Assembly: GCA_020465985.1 (NCBI GenBank)
Contig: JAANYP010000724.1
Span: forward strand, 508,001-572,000
Direction: 5' to 3'
Length of the DNA: 64,000 nucleotides
DNA from: Centrapalus pauciflorus
Taxonomy: Eukaryota; Streptophyta; Magnoliopsida; Asterales; Asteraceae
Shown: positions 24,528 to 36,443 of the stretch, in pieces
Layout: each line of letters starts with the position of its first letter
Numbering within the stretch: position 1 is the stretch's first letter
Made by a program: the position numbers and the translations under genes
The notes under the pieces: generated by a model
Database searches by the model: none
What the model was told of the DNA's origin: nothing
The model's input: the letters and a program-made list of their open reading frames with translations, nothing else

Positions 24528-26440
24528 ATCTCCACCTTAGAGATGAAAAGAATTATTACAAGTAAAATTAATTTCAACTCTACAAATAATGTAACCAACA
24601 ATCTCCCCCTTTGAGATAAAACCAATTTTCCACTTAAAGCTCATTGCAGGGATCTTCAACCTTCAAAATCTTTCTTGATTCTTTTCTTGAATCTTCTTCT
24701 TTCTTTTTATCTCTGAATCTTTTGATAAAATATTCTTTGTCTTTGTCTCTCTCTGATCTTCAAACCTCTTTATCTCTGATCTTCTGTTTTCTTGTCAACA
24801 AACTACCCCTTGAATAGCTTTCCTCTATCTCTCCCTTTATCAATTGTCTTGATATGTTATTACAATTGTCTTCAGTTGACTTCAATCTACTCAACCGTTG
24901 TCTCTGAACTCTAGCTTTTCTCCCCCTCATGATGATAATAAAAGTTAGGAACATCATGCAAAATCTTCAGAGACATTTATGCATTGAAGTTACAGTAGAT
25001 GAAATACAAGAACAACTTACAATTTCAGAAGTATTACAAATTAACTTTCTCCCCCTCAAACTGATATTCACTCCCCCTAAACTAAACAAATTTATCTCAC
25101 TCCCCCTTAAATGAATACTCTTTTAGAATGAAACAAAGCTTTTCAACTTTGGGGAAAATGAAAAAAATTCATTAAATAACGAGTCCAGGTCCACATAGGA
25201 TTCTTGTTTGCACAATAGACATAATCTATGTGACCTATGTTCAGCGCTGGCATGATGTTAACACTGGTAGGATTTCCAAATAGTTATCGTCAAATCCTTT
25301 ATCATGAAAGAATCACTCTTATTTGTTTAGGCTTAGTCACTTTGGACTAGCACTTTATTGTCACACAGATATGACTCAATGTGTCATAATAGTGTATATA
25401 ATCAGCTCTAGACACAATGTGCATCAAATGAAGTCGGAGACCGGAGCAATTTTCTTCCTTGTTTCAATATCAATAATATCCAAATTATATATCGATAGAA
25501 ATGTGTAATATCTCCGTGATTATTGAAACAAGACACAGTGTAGGTAGGATTTTCTTTTCTTCAAATCCTTTCTCAACTCTCAGATCTCAACATTTTTCAA
25601 CTAAGCTCCCCCCCTCACTTTTGAGAAATACAAGACAATCAGCTTCATAGTGAAAGCATGAATAGATGCACCACCATATCCTTTCAATATACCCCTCTCA
25701 TTTACATTTTACCTCTGCTCGACCCTGTCAGTATCCCGTGATAACTGACACTTCTCAACTAATAGACCTAAAGAACCCTCACCCACACACAGTATAAATG
25801 GTTTGCTCATTGGGTAGGTCTTCCGGTTCTGGTTAGACCATAGAAGCGACATTTATGCCTATCACACAAATTAGGTGCATAAGCGAAGTCAGCAGAAATA
25901 GTATTTAGCATTTCAACTCATGGGATATCATCATAGCTAAATATTTTGATTTGTAGCTCAGATGAAATAGAAGATGTAATTCAGAATGAATGTTGGGGAA
26001 TGATGCGTTAGGAGATATCAGAATGAAATGTAAAATATGATATAAGAAATGAAATGAATCAGATTTTTATGAAAGAATTAGCTCATGGGAGATCATGGAG
26101 AATTTAGAATGAATAAATCGGAAGAATTATTACAAAGAGAATCTCTGAATCAATGTATTATGAAAAATCAAAGAGATTAGATCAAATAACCTCAATGATA
26201 TGTTCAGAGAATCATAAAATAAATTCTCTTTCAGCTCAAAACCTTTTTATGCGTGCACAAAATATTTTCATGAAAAAAAAATACACACAGTTTTGTGAAA
26301 AATGTCATCATTAAAGAATGTCTGAAACTCACCCCTGGAAATAAGCACACAAAGTTAGTCAACTCATAGAAATTAAATCAAGAGCAAAAAATTATAAAAA
26401 TAAACCTCCCTCTAAATCATTGCAGCTTCAGAGTTGAATT
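24528..26440 (-). other. Non-coding 3' internal region of LARD-like element with repeated polypurine tracts
   Basis: No ORF is supported. On the minus strand AGGGGGAG-type tracts recur at about 24603-24610, 24920-24927, 25049-25056, 25070-25077, 25100-25107 and 25607-25616, in addition to the tract at the LTR. The rest is AT-rich. Confidence 0.65.
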
Positions 26441-26462
26441 CAGGGCTAGAATTCCAGAAAGA

Positions 26463-26975
26463 TTTTTCTTTCAGACTCGGGTTCTAATCTGAAGTGATTA
26501 GAAGCCACTTGTCGCAGAAGCTCAAGTTTTAGTCTGAAGTAACTGAAAACCATTAGCTTGGGTTCTGTATTGAAAAGTAGAAAAATCCAATTTCAGTGAA
26601 GATCGGGTTTTACTCTGTTGTGAGTAGAAGCCTCTTGAGATGAAGTCTGGGTTCTAGTCTGATATGACTAAAAACCATATGATTGAACTGAAGAACGGGT
26701 TTTAGTCTAGATTAACTAAAAACCATTTTGAACTGAAAGAAAGGGTTTCAGTCTGAAGTGATATGAAAGCCTCTAGCTCTGATTCTGTACTTTGGAATTC
26801 AAGAACGGGTTCTAGTCTAAAGCTAACTAGAAACCACTGTAGAATTGAAGCCCAGGTTCTTGTTGATTTGAACAAGAACCTTTGTGAGATGAAGCTCGGG
26901 TTCTAGTCTGTACTAACTAGAAGCCTGATGAGGTGAAGTCCGTGTTCTAGTCTGATATGACTAGAAACCTTTTAA
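26463..26975 (-). repeat. Tandem array of about 11 small hairpins with co-varying stems
   Basis: Units recur about every 45 bases. Each is an inverted repeat of 8-11 bases per arm around a 5-8 base loop, with outer GGGTT(C/T)...(A/G)ACC or GCC. Arm pairs differ between units but stay complementary: TTCTAATC/GATTAGAA, TTTTACTC/GAGTAGAA, TTCTAGTC/GACTAGAA, TTCTTGTT/AACAAGAA. The array lies just 3' of the gag-like frame in the element's sense. All three sense frames contain stops (TAG inside the arms), so it does not code for protein. Confidence 0.8.
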
Positions 26976-26982
26976 ACCTGCA

Positions 26983-28177
26983 AAATCAAGATGTCTTTGG
27001 TATCCAAACTGATTTGGATCCAGACTTGTTAGCACTTTTGGGTACCCATCTCAAAACGTGTTTTGGGACCCACTTAAACTTGGGTTTAGGTACCCATTGC
27101 AGATTATATCTTTCAGCTTCTTTCTCAAAAGCAGAATAAATTTCCTTGAGTATTAGAAACTGAATATCTGAATTTCTAAAGAAACTTGAACTTGAATTAT
27201 CAGAATTTTGTGAACTCTTCTTTTTGATTAACTGTTCGGTTCTTGCCTGTTTCTGATAATAGTTAGTGTTTTTCTATGAAAATGTTTTCTGATAAGAATG
27301 ACCAGTATTTTCAGAAACTTTAGGAAAATTCGACTTCGAAGATTCACCAGTGTGAATTTTAACCGGAAGTTGTTCAGTAAATTTATCTTTGTCTTTCTTT
27401 ATCCTTAACAGATACTTAAGTTTGAGATCTGAAGATGAATCAAACTTAGAGAATTCAGTTGGAATCTTTTCACTTTCTGTGGATAAATCAGAATGATCAA
27501 CTTTAAATTTTGAACAAACTGAAGGATCTTTAACCTCTAATTCTTTTGAAGAAGGAGAATCATTCAATTGTTTGGTGAGATGAAATATCTGATCTTCTAA
27601 TCCTTTGATAATGACCAAATAAGAATTTCTGTCATTATCAAATGATTGGTAATCAGTTTTAAAAGATTGTTCTTTGATTAAAAACATCTTTCTTTCATCT
27701 TCAAACAATTTAGATTTAGCTTTAAAATCTTGTTCTTTCAGTAAGAACTCATGTCTTTAATTCTCAAGTGAATCTTTAGTTAAAGACAACTCTCTTTCAA
27801 GAGCAAAAAATTCTTCAGATTTGTTTAAAATACAATTTTGATCAGTATCATTTGTCTTGGAAAGTAATTCTTTAAGATCTTTAACTTTCTTGTAAAGATC
27901 AGATCTTTCAGGCAAAATTCAACTGAGTTGCATTCTGAAAATTTGCTCGTTTCGAATCGTCAAGTTCTTTTGATAATTTAGATATTTTCAATTTAAGAGC
28001 AGTACTCTCAGAATTTTGTTTGACTTTTAAGCTCTGAATTTCTTCTTTCAGTATTGATATATCACGTAAAGCCAAAGTTTTATCTGTATTTATCTGAACA
28101 AGAATGTTGTAATTGTTTCTACGAATCTTTTCAGATTCAGTAAGTTTTTCAATCAGTTCAGACTATTCATATGCCAT
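26983..28177 (-). pseudogene. gag-like coiled-coil protein of LARD-like element
   Basis: The minus-strand frame starts MAYE at 28177, with a stop at codon 5, and continues as a long Lys/Glu/Ser-rich coiled coil to about 27275. It has a frameshift near 27920 and a stop near 27760. Past a stop near 27272 it goes on to a C-terminal segment with repeated WVPK/WIPK motifs (QWVPKPKFKWVPK near 27080, VWIPKTS near 26990). Such W(V/I)PK repeats after a coiled coil are seen in plant copia gag proteins, which is why I assign it to copia. No zinc knuckle is seen. Gag would bind and package element RNA. Confidence 0.65.
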
Positions 28178-28594
28178 TTTTAATTGCTTGAAATTGAATT
28201 TCCAAGATCTTTTGGAAAAATTAGTGAAGTCTGATAAAATTTGGAAAACTATATCAGTAAATGATAACTTGTGAAAAATCAGCTCTGAATTGACTTTTTG
28301 ACGTTGAAAATTCAGCTTTTCTGAAGAAAATTGCCCGTAACTTTTTTCTGTAGTGGAATTGGGCCTCGAAAATTTACCGAACCGGCTTCGCCAATTCTAT
28401 AAATCGTAGATCTCTATTCAAGCTTCGATTTGACGTATGGTAGGCCTTCTAACGATGTTCCAGTCAAAAGTTATGGCCAATTTAAGCAGCTAAGGTTATT
28501 CAGTCAAACTCGAATTATGATTTATGAAACTCGAAGCTTTAAAGATGAAACTCGAATGATGAAGCTTGAAACTCGGATTAAGAATAATCAAACT

Positions 28595-28755
28595 TGATTG
28601 AACCTTGATGAAACTCGGTTGAAGTGTTATAAAATTCGGTTAAAGCTTCATAAAACTCGGTCAAAGCTTCATAAAACTTGGTCAAAGCTATATAAAAACC
28701 CGGTCAAAGCTTCATAAAACTCGAATAAAGCTTCATAAAACTCGGATAACACTAA
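28595..28755. repeat. Tandem repeat, ~23-bp unit, about seven copies
   Basis: Imperfect copies of AAAGCTTCATAAAACTCGGT, with ACTCGAA-type words around them (28505-28570). It lies in the leader of the LARD-like element, upstream of its gag-like frame. No coding role. Confidence 0.85.
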
Positions 28756-29189
28756 GAATGCAGTGTTGCCCGAGATTTAACCGTTTTTGACAGATTCAAG
28801 TCAAAATCCATAAAATTTTTCAAAATTTTCACATTGATCTACAAATCACAACGAAGGCTCGTTGTGATAGCAGAAACAACTTTTGTGAAACAACTTTATC
28901 CACTTTTCGATTAAAAACCAAAAATTAACCAAAATACCTCAAGAACACAAACTTTTTAAAAAATTCAGAAAAATCAAAATTAAATTTTGTGTGTTTGGAG
29001 ATATGATTTGAGGCTTATATCATCATAATCGAAATTAAAAACTCCTCCTTCGATCACAATATCATTCCATATCATCCAGCCAATAAAAACCCTTTGATGA
29101 TTTTCTAATTTTCGAAAAAAAATGGAATGTAATAGTTCATGATAATTTTCGAAAATCATATTAAAAATTCACTCAAATCAGCCATATTT

Positions 29190-29202
29190 GGCTCTGATAC
29201 CA
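29190..29202 (-). other. Primer binding site of LARD-like element
   Basis: The reverse complement reads TGGTATCAGAGCC, two bases from the 5' LTR. Confidence 0.92.
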
Positions 29203-29204
29203 AT

Positions 29205-29528
29205 TGATAATTCATGTTTTCAGAAATTCAATTCCATATAATCACAATCAATATGAACAATTGACAAGAACACAATCTGTCGACTGCTTTATTAAAATGA
29301 GAAAGAATATTACATTGAGTTCATGGACTTGACTTGCAAAGCAATCCAAAGCAATCCTTCTGATCCGTATGTTCAATTGTTCAAAATTGTCTCACTTTGA
29401 ACAGTACACTACACCACTATATATATATATATATATACAATACACACGTATTATATATTTACAAATTCAACTCCTGCACTTATACTATCTAATTGTTTTC
29501 CATCTCTATTTAATATTTATTCCTAACA
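29205..29528 (-). repeat. 5' LTR of LARD-like element
   Basis: 324 bp and collinear with 24224-24527. It differs by a small duplication (AAAGCAATCC near 29341), a longer TA run and a few substitutions. Confidence 0.92.
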
Positions 29529-29533
29529 AAAAC
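29529..29533. repeat. Target site duplication, right copy (AAAAC)
   Basis: Identical to 24219-24223. Confidence 0.92.
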
Positions 29534-30374
29534 GATACTACAACACATAAAATAATAGCCTTATCAAACCTCCCTAACTTAACTCTTCGTCGTCCCTGAA
29601 AAAGCCTTTGGAATCACAACTATTTATGTACCGGGCATAGACTAGCAGTGTGTCTAGAAATTCTAAATTAAGCTAGCCTTCGCAACAATGCGTTAAAACT
29701 TTTTTTATGCAAACCAAAGTCAGTTTTAGTTTTAATACATTTTCCTTAGAATTTATATGATGTATCTCACTCTTGGAAATTACCCTTTTAGCTCAAGGTT
29801 ACGAAACTTAAAACACGTGGGTCTTTGACCATCTTTTCCCTCTATGCATGTTTACGGCAATTTTTTTCTTTTTTAATGCCATGCTTAAATCTATAAATTT
29901 TTTAACTCAGTTATCTAGTTGGTTCATGTAGCGAGATTTAGGTCAATCACTCCCAAACCATATGGTCTTAGGGGATTAGTCATGAATGGTACCCCGTAGG
30001 ACTTAATTTCCCGTACCAACTAGGCTACCCTCGAATCTTTTGAGGATAAAAATGTGATTAAGCTCTCTCCCTTATTGCATAAGTTTTCCAAAATCTGTTG
30101 ACACATTATTTTCATTTCAGCACGAATGTACCTTAACTTACTTGAATTCAACTTACCTAAAATATTAATTATTATCATAACTCTTAACATAATTCTAGAA
30201 TTTCTTACTAACACTAACTAACTCTGGGTACAATTTTACTATGTATCATCATTTTCCACGGCCTGATCGGCAAAGAAGAACCACTGGGAAAATTCAAAAG
30301 ACTGCATTGATACTAAGCATTCACATTTAACAGGACTCGACAAATGAAAATAAAACACACACAATTAATGAAAT
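29534..30374. other. Unassigned host sequence between two LTR insertions
   Basis: Continuation of the 23206-24223 block after the LARD-like insertion; ends where the Tnt1-like copia LTR begins. I recognise no gene. Phrases such as GCCTTTGGAATCACAACTAT and GGTACCCCGTAGGACTTAAT look like gypsy LTR or UTR sequence, but this is only an impression. The same host resumes at 38279 as an Athila-like element. Confidence 0.45.
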
Positions 30375-30649
30375 TGTCAATAATATAGTGACTTTACTAA
30401 GTCAAAGGGTGTAGATTGTCAATAGACAATAGTTAGAGGGGAATAAGTAAAAAGTTGTCTCAATATATAGATACAAAATAGAAAAAGCAGTGATTGAATT
30501 TTCATCACAAATTCGTATACACACAGAGTTTCATAACTTCTTCTTCTTCTTGATTGTTTCATTTTCATGTAAATACATTCTTGATCTTCTCAATAAAATT
30601 CCAAGTTCTTCTCATTCTTTAATTTGATTACTTGTGTATAACCACAACA
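30375..30649 (+). repeat. 5' LTR of Tnt1-like copia
   Basis: TG...CA (TGTCAATAATATAG ... ACCACAACA), 275 bp. Collinear with 38005-38278, with a handful of differences. Confidence 0.92.
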
Positions 30650-30652
30650 AAG

Positions 30653-30666
30653 TGGTATCAAGAGCC
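30653..30666 (+). other. Primer binding site of Tnt1-like copia
   Basis: TGGTATCAAGAGCC, an initiator-Met-tRNA-type site with one extra A, three bases after the LTR. Confidence 0.85.
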
Positions 30667-31043
30667 AAGGTTTTTGATTTGGGTTCATGTAGGAGGTGTA
30701 TCTTCCGCCATTGTTGTTCGAAACTCAAGGTTCGGAAATTTCAAAATTGAAGGAAGGGGTTTGTGGTGTTCCCGCCATTTTTGCTTGATGTTCAAGGTTC
30801 GCAAGCAATCGACTACTGTGGGTGTAGTGAACGTAAGTTCACGAGGAGTTGCCAGTTTTTTGTTCTCTTGTTTCTTGAAGGCTCGTTCATCTATTCTTCT
30901 CTTTGAATACACCGTTCATGGTTCTACGTTGAAGATAGGAATCAAAGGAGAATAAAATCGATTTGGTGGTTCTGTTTTTCTTTTTTTAAGAAACTCTTTC
31001 ACCGTAAAATCGGGCTTAACCGGAGAAGACAACCGGAGACGAA

Positions 31044-31229
31044 CGAAGTTGATGATCTCGAACTTAGCCGTGCACGAAGTTGATGATCTCGAACTTAGCC
31101 CTGCACGAAGTTGATGATCTAGAATAGAACGTAGACCTGCACGAAGTTGATGATCTCGAACCTAGCCCTGCACCAAGTTGATGGTCTCGAACTTAGCCAG
31201 CACGAGGTTGATGATCTCGAACTTGGCAT
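31044..31229 (+). repeat. Leader tandem repeat, ~31-bp unit, six copies
   Basis: Units like CGAAGTTGATGATCTCGAAC followed by TTAGCC(C/G)TGCA, with small variants in units 3 to 6. It lies in the 5' leader between PBS (30653) and gag ATG (31360). It may be a leader regulatory or packaging repeat; not coding. Confidence 0.9.
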
Positions 31230-31359
31230 CCTTTCAAATTTAAATGCCATACAAACTTTGTCCCCACGAACTTGTGAGCTCACACGAACATAGCAACTAA
31301 GCCGCAAACTTGTAAGTCGAACTTAGTAATTTTCGGACACAAACTTGTTTGTACGAATA

Positions 31360-32895
31360 ATGGCACCCCCTATGATATGGATTGAGAACTTTACGTGGAA
31401 AAACAACTTCAGTTTATGGCGACTTAAGATGAAGGCTCTTCTAAAAAGGGAAAGTATTTGGACTCCGTTAACGGGTAGGAGACCCGAAGACATGGAGGAA
31501 GCCGAGTTCAAATTGCAGGACGAAAAAGCGCATTCCACGCTTTTGTTGTCACTTTCCGATGAAGTACTTTATGAAGTTGCAGACGAAGAAATAGCTGAGG
31601 GCTTGTGGACGAAATTGGAATCCCTATATATGACAAAGTCACTGACGAATAAGTTGCTTCTAAAACAGCGACTATTTTCATTGAGGATTAAGGAGGGTTC
31701 GGTGCTTAAAGATCATTTAGATGAATTAAATTCGATCATTATGGATCTTAAGAATGTGGAGGTAACAATCGAAGACGAAGACGCGACTTTGATTTTACTC
31801 GTGTCGTTGCCTCCATCTTATGAAAACTTCGTGAATTTGTTTGTCGTTGGAAGGGATACAATCACACTTGAAGAAGTGAGATCGAGTCCTCACTCACGTG
31901 AACTTCGTCATAAAGCCTCAGGGAATGGTCTGGAGTCTCAATTAGAGGGTCTTAATGTGGTTAGAAGCGACAGATACAGTGATCGATCAAGTAAGGAGAA
32001 AGGAAAACAGAGGAGAGGAAGATCAAAATCACGGACGAGAAAACCCGGAAACAAAGATACTTGTCACAATTGTGGTCAGAAAGGCCATTGGAGAAGAAAT
32101 TGTCTGAAGAACCAAGCAAGTAGTTCTAATGCAAATGTGGCAAAGGAGGATGGAAATTCAGAGACGGATTTTGTGCTTATGGTGTCATCTTGTCATGTGG
32201 GAACTTCACAAGAGTGGATTCTGGATTCGGGGTGTTCGTTTCACATGTGTCCGTACAAGGAGTGGTTCTCGACTTATGAAGAGCGGAGTGGAAGTGTTCT
32301 AATGGGTAACGATGTTCCATGCAAGGTGGTTGGCATTGGGTCGATCAAGATTCGTATGCATGATGGAGTTGTTCAGGAGTTAAGCGATGTTAGACACGTT
32401 CCAGAAATGGCAAAGAGTTTGATTTCTCTTAGCACTCTCGATGCTAAAGGTTACAAGTACTCATGTCAAGGTGGAGTACTGAAGGTATCCAAGGGAGCAT
32501 TGGTTGTCATGAAAGGAGTTCGGGAAGCTACATTGTACGTGTTAAAGGGTGAAACAATACTGCAAAATGGAACCGCTGCAGTTTCACAAACGCAAGGTGG
32601 AGATTCGGAACTGACAAAGATGTGGAACATGAGGCTTGGTCAAGTAGGACTGAAAGGCTTGGAGCTGTTGAGCTCAAGAGATCTTCTTGAAGGACATAAG
32701 GTGACAAAGTTGGATTTTTGTGAAAATTGTGTACTTGACAAACAAACGAAAGTTAGTTTCTCAAACGCCGTTCATCAAACTAAAGCTTCGTTGGATTACG
32801 TTCACATGGACTGTTGGGGTCCTTCTAGAGTTCTGTCACTTGGAGGTGGTCGATATTTCCTCTCAATTATAGATGACTTTTCACGAATGACGTGA
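31360..32895 (+). pseudogene. gag-protease-integrase N-terminal part, Tnt1-like copia
   Basis: ATG at 31360 (MAPPMIW) opens an intact frame of 512 codons. The UBN2-type gag runs over residues 1-200 (NFSLWRLKMKALL, EIAEGLWTKLESLYMTKSL, LKDHLDELNSIIMDL, LLVSLPPSYENFV). A CCHC knuckle CHNCGQKGHWRRNC lies near 32067. The protease motif is EWILDSGCSFHMCP near 32213. The pre-integrase domain is near 32620, with CENCVLDKQTKVSF. The integrase core opens with DYVHMDCWGP near 32800. The frame ends at a TGA at 32893 within the integrase. This polyprotein would make particle, protease and integrase; the stop prevents a full product. Confidence 0.92.
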
Positions 32896-33807
32896 GTGTT
32901 CATAATGAAGCACAAGGGTGAGTCGTTCAGAAAATTTAGGAGTTGGAAAGTATTGGTGGAGAACTAGTTGGAACGTAAAGTCAAGAAGATAAGGACTGAT
33001 AATAGCTTGGACTTCTGTTCTAGGGAGTTTGATGATTTCTGTGAAGAGAACGACATTGCAAGACACAAGACGGTTTGGTATACGCCTCAGCAAAACGGGG
33101 TTGCCGAGAGAATGAATAGAACCCTGTTGGAACGAGCAAGGTGTCTATTGCTGAATGCGGGTTTGTCTCGTGAATATTAGGCCGAGGCAGTTTACACGAC
33201 ATGTTATCTCATCAACCGCTCACCGGCTACCGCAATTGATTGTAAAACACCGTTTGAAGTTTGAACGGGTAAACCAGCGGACTATTTAAAACTTAGGGTG
33301 TTTGGGTGTCCAACATATTACCATGTAAATGATGGTAAACTGGAACCGAGGGCCAAGAAAAGTGTTTTTATGGGGTATGGAGATGGTGTGAAAGCTTACA
33401 GAGTTTGATCTCCTGATGAGATGAAGATAGTGCTGAGTCGTGATGTTACTTCCGATGAGAAGAAGCTGTATTCTACCAGTGAGAGTGTCACCAAGAAGGT
33501 GGAGGAGCACGATGTGTCGAATCGTGATTTGAGTGATAACAGGGTAGAGTGTGTGAATGAAGAAGAAAACCAAGTGAACGTTAAGAACGAATCCAGAGAA
33601 GATGATGTGGAATTCGGAAGTGAACAGATGATAGATTCAGGTTCGGGGACGTCGTTTGTTCAGGGTTTGAGTTTGCGATTATCTCTTGAAGGTGGAGCTA
33701 ATTCCGGTAGCTCGCTAGCTCAAGAGAGATCGAGGAGACAGATAAAACTGTCGACTCGATATGGTTTTGAAGACATGGCTATTTATGCTTTGCCGGTTGC
33801 TTAAGAT
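32896..33807 (+). pseudogene. Integrase remainder and linker, Tnt1-like copia
   Basis: Continues the integrase after the stop, with further stops near 32967, 33178, 33262 and 33406. The second catalytic Asp is visible (IRTDNSLDF near 33000), as is the Glu region (QQNGVAERMNRTLLERAR near 33090). The C-terminal part (FGCPTYYHVNDGKLEPRAKK near 33300) and an acidic linker (33421-33804) follow; a TAA at 33802 separates it from RT. Confidence 0.88.
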
Positions 33808-34929
33808 ATGGACAGTTCAAACGAGCCTAATTCCTATCGGGAAGCAATTGTGTCTAAAAATGCAGATCGATGGTCTGGTGCGATGTCTGAAGAGATTGAG
33901 TCTCTGCACAAGAATAAGACGTGGGATCTTGTTCAGTTACCGAAAGGTAGAAGGGTTGTTGGCTGCAAATGGATTTTCAAGAAGAAAGTCAGTGTCGAAC
34001 AGTCCGAAGAAGTAAGATTCAAGGCCAGACTAGTAGCCAAGGGTTATAGTCAGAAGGAAGGTCTCGACTACAATGAAATTTTCTCCCCGGTGGTTCGTCA
34101 TACATCAATCAGAGTGTTGTTATCGCTAGTTGCATATGGTGACTTGTATTCGGAACAACTAGATGTGAAGGCGACATTTCTTCATGGTGATTTGTATGAA
34201 GAGATTTATATGTCACAACCGGAAGGGTTTGTGGAGCCAGGGAAAGAAAATTTGGTGTGTCTGTTAAAGAGATCGTTGTGTGCCCTGAAGCAATCCCTAA
34301 GACAGTGGTACAAGCGGTTTGACAGTTTTATGGTGGGTCATGGATTTGTTTGGAGTCGTTATGACTGTTGTGAATATCACCAGAAGCTAAAAGATGGAAG
34401 CATTCTTTACCTGTTGGTTTATGTAGATGATATGCTGATCGCTGCTAAAAATATGAGAGAAGTTCAACGCGTGAAGAAGCTTCTCAGTACCGAGTTTGAG
34501 ATGAAGGATTTAGGTCTTGCTAGGAGGATACTGGGGATTTAGATCTTACGAGACCGGAAGAACAAACAGTTGTTTTTGTCACAACAAGTTTATGTAGAGA
34601 AGATACTGCGTAGATTTGGGATGTTTGATGCGAATCCAGTAAACAATCCGTCGTATCAAGTTTTCATCCTTCATTGGTGGTGTCAAATGGAGTTGAGGGT
34701 GATGATGAGAAGATGTCAAACGTTCCCTACTCACAGGCTGTGGGAAGTTTGATGCATTTGATGGTTTGTACGTGACCAGATTTGGCATACTCTGTGAGCG
34801 TGGTGTCTCGCTTTATGTATAGTCCAAGAAAAGATCATTCAGTGGCAGTTAAACGAGTGTTTCGTTATCTCAGAGGTACCATGGATGTTGGTCTCATTTT
34901 CGGAGCTGATCAGAATGTTGAAGTAATCA
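33808..34929 (+). pseudogene. Reverse transcriptase, Tnt1-like copia
   Basis: RT frame open at 33808-34542, with N-terminal WSGAMSEEIESLHKNKTWDL, GCKWIFKKKV, EGLDYNEIFSPVVRHTSIR, LDVKATFLHGDLYEEIYM (catalytic Asp) and YVDDMLIAAKN. A stop at 34540 and a frameshift around 34650 follow. The RT tail and RNase H connection (SVAVKRVFRYLRGTMDVGL near 34840) stay recognisable up to the solo LTR at 34930. Confidence 0.92.
34925..34929. repeat. Target site duplication of solo LTR, left copy (AATCA)
   Basis: Identical to 37517-37521. Confidence 0.9.
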
Positions 34930-36373
34930 TGAAAGACCCAAGATTTTTCAAAGGTCTCAAGTCTAGGCCCCAGTAGCAATGCAATATCAATCAGGAAACT
35001 AAGATAATAATTAACAGTGCGGAATTAAAGTTAATTACAATCAGAGACGATTTTAAGATAATAGGGTACCAACTTCTAGACTATTACATCAAAGCACAAA
35101 ATATAAACTAGCCCCGAACCCCAAAGCTCTATCATCAATCAAGTACCAAGGTGTTGAAACAGGTTCTAAAGCACTTTAAGCTCTTTCAGAGTCCTGACCT
35201 ATGAACTAGGTCCAGCCAATCCTTTGCATTTACCTGAAAAAAATAATGCAACAACGGGGTAAGCTTATTTGCTTAGTGAGAATGTAGAATTTCACATTTA
35301 ACATGCAATTATGAACGCCCCAAGCACATGCACTGCACTCGGCTCATGCACGGCTCAGCTCTATTGCTCATGCACTGCACTAGGCTCATGCACAGCTCAA
35401 ATCTCGAAGGGACATTGGCCGATTTAATGCTCTTTTGATGCGCGTCTTTGCTCAGCTCCCAGTTATAAAACTGTTGTTGCTCTTGAGACTTTTAGACAAA
35501 TTCATAAGGAATGCTCGGATAATGATAACACCATACACACGCATCATTAGTGGGGATCACCCACGTACTGGGCTAGCTACCAGTAATTGCTGTATGGGTA
35601 TCATCAGAATGCTCAACTCTAGCTACCCTCTGTGCTTTCATCACGTAAATCAGCACATCATAAGCCTAACATTATCCCAACACCGAGCAATAGTGTTGGT
35701 GTTAAGCTTAACAATCAAATGACTCGTCAATGAATAGAAGCTAAATGAAGAAATGCTCAGCTCAACAAATCATAGTAAATATACTATGATAATATATCAA
35801 TAAGCTCAAGATCAGAACGCCAATAAAATCAGAATAAAGCAATAAAAGTCTCAATTCACATAATATGCAGTTAAAGTAAAATCTACAACTCACAGTTACT
35901 GGTTATTTTGCACTTTCACTTTCTGGCTCTGGCTCTGTTGCTCACAATCTGTAGTGGATTAGAACCACTATCTGACTTATGTCAGACTTACAGACACTTG
36001 CCAGTTTGCTATAGCCTTCATTGATGCTCTATATATGTCTTTTAGCTTCTCTTGTTGCTCAATCTGTTATCCATATCATTTCTGATATTTATTAGTTATT
36101 ATAATCTGAATAACATATTCAGTGTTCATTTGTTGGCATTTAGTCTCAAAGTCTCATATTTGATTACATTGACATGAATATGGTCAAATATTTCTTAAAT
36201 CATTTCATTCAATCATTTATCATGTGATATTAAATTCCGTTAAATCATTATTCAACTCAGAACTTGTATTCACTTAATCATGGTACTCAATTCATAAAAT
36301 AAGAACATCATATGCTTTCAATTGGATCTTTTATAACCCATTTCTCATATATTTATGTCAAATTATATCAATG

Positions 36374-36443
<70 letters not shown>

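Larger units (their letters stand above)
24224..29528 (-). mobile_element. Non-autonomous (LARD-like) copia-derived LTR retrotransposon, 5.3 kb
   Basis: LTRs 24224-24527 and 29205-29528, PBS at 29190-29202, purine tract next to the 3' LTR, and a perfect 5-bp target duplication AAAAC. The internal 4.7 kb encodes only a broken gag-like coiled-coil protein (26983-28177); no protease, RT, RNase H or integrase motif is visible. The remainder holds a hairpin array (26463-26975), a set of CTCCCCCT tracts (24603-25616) and a 23-bp tandem repeat (28595-28755). It would depend on another element's enzymes. Confidence 0.9.

Noticed and set aside
26463..26975. CRISPR-like array
   Set aside because: Regular spacing, but the repeats are not identical, the variable part is the stem itself, no cas genes are present and the context is a plant LTR element.
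30632..30955. 107-codon plus-strand frame after the Tnt1-like LTR
   Set aside because: It starts inside the LTR, spans the PBS and leader, and has no recognisable domain; leader sequence.
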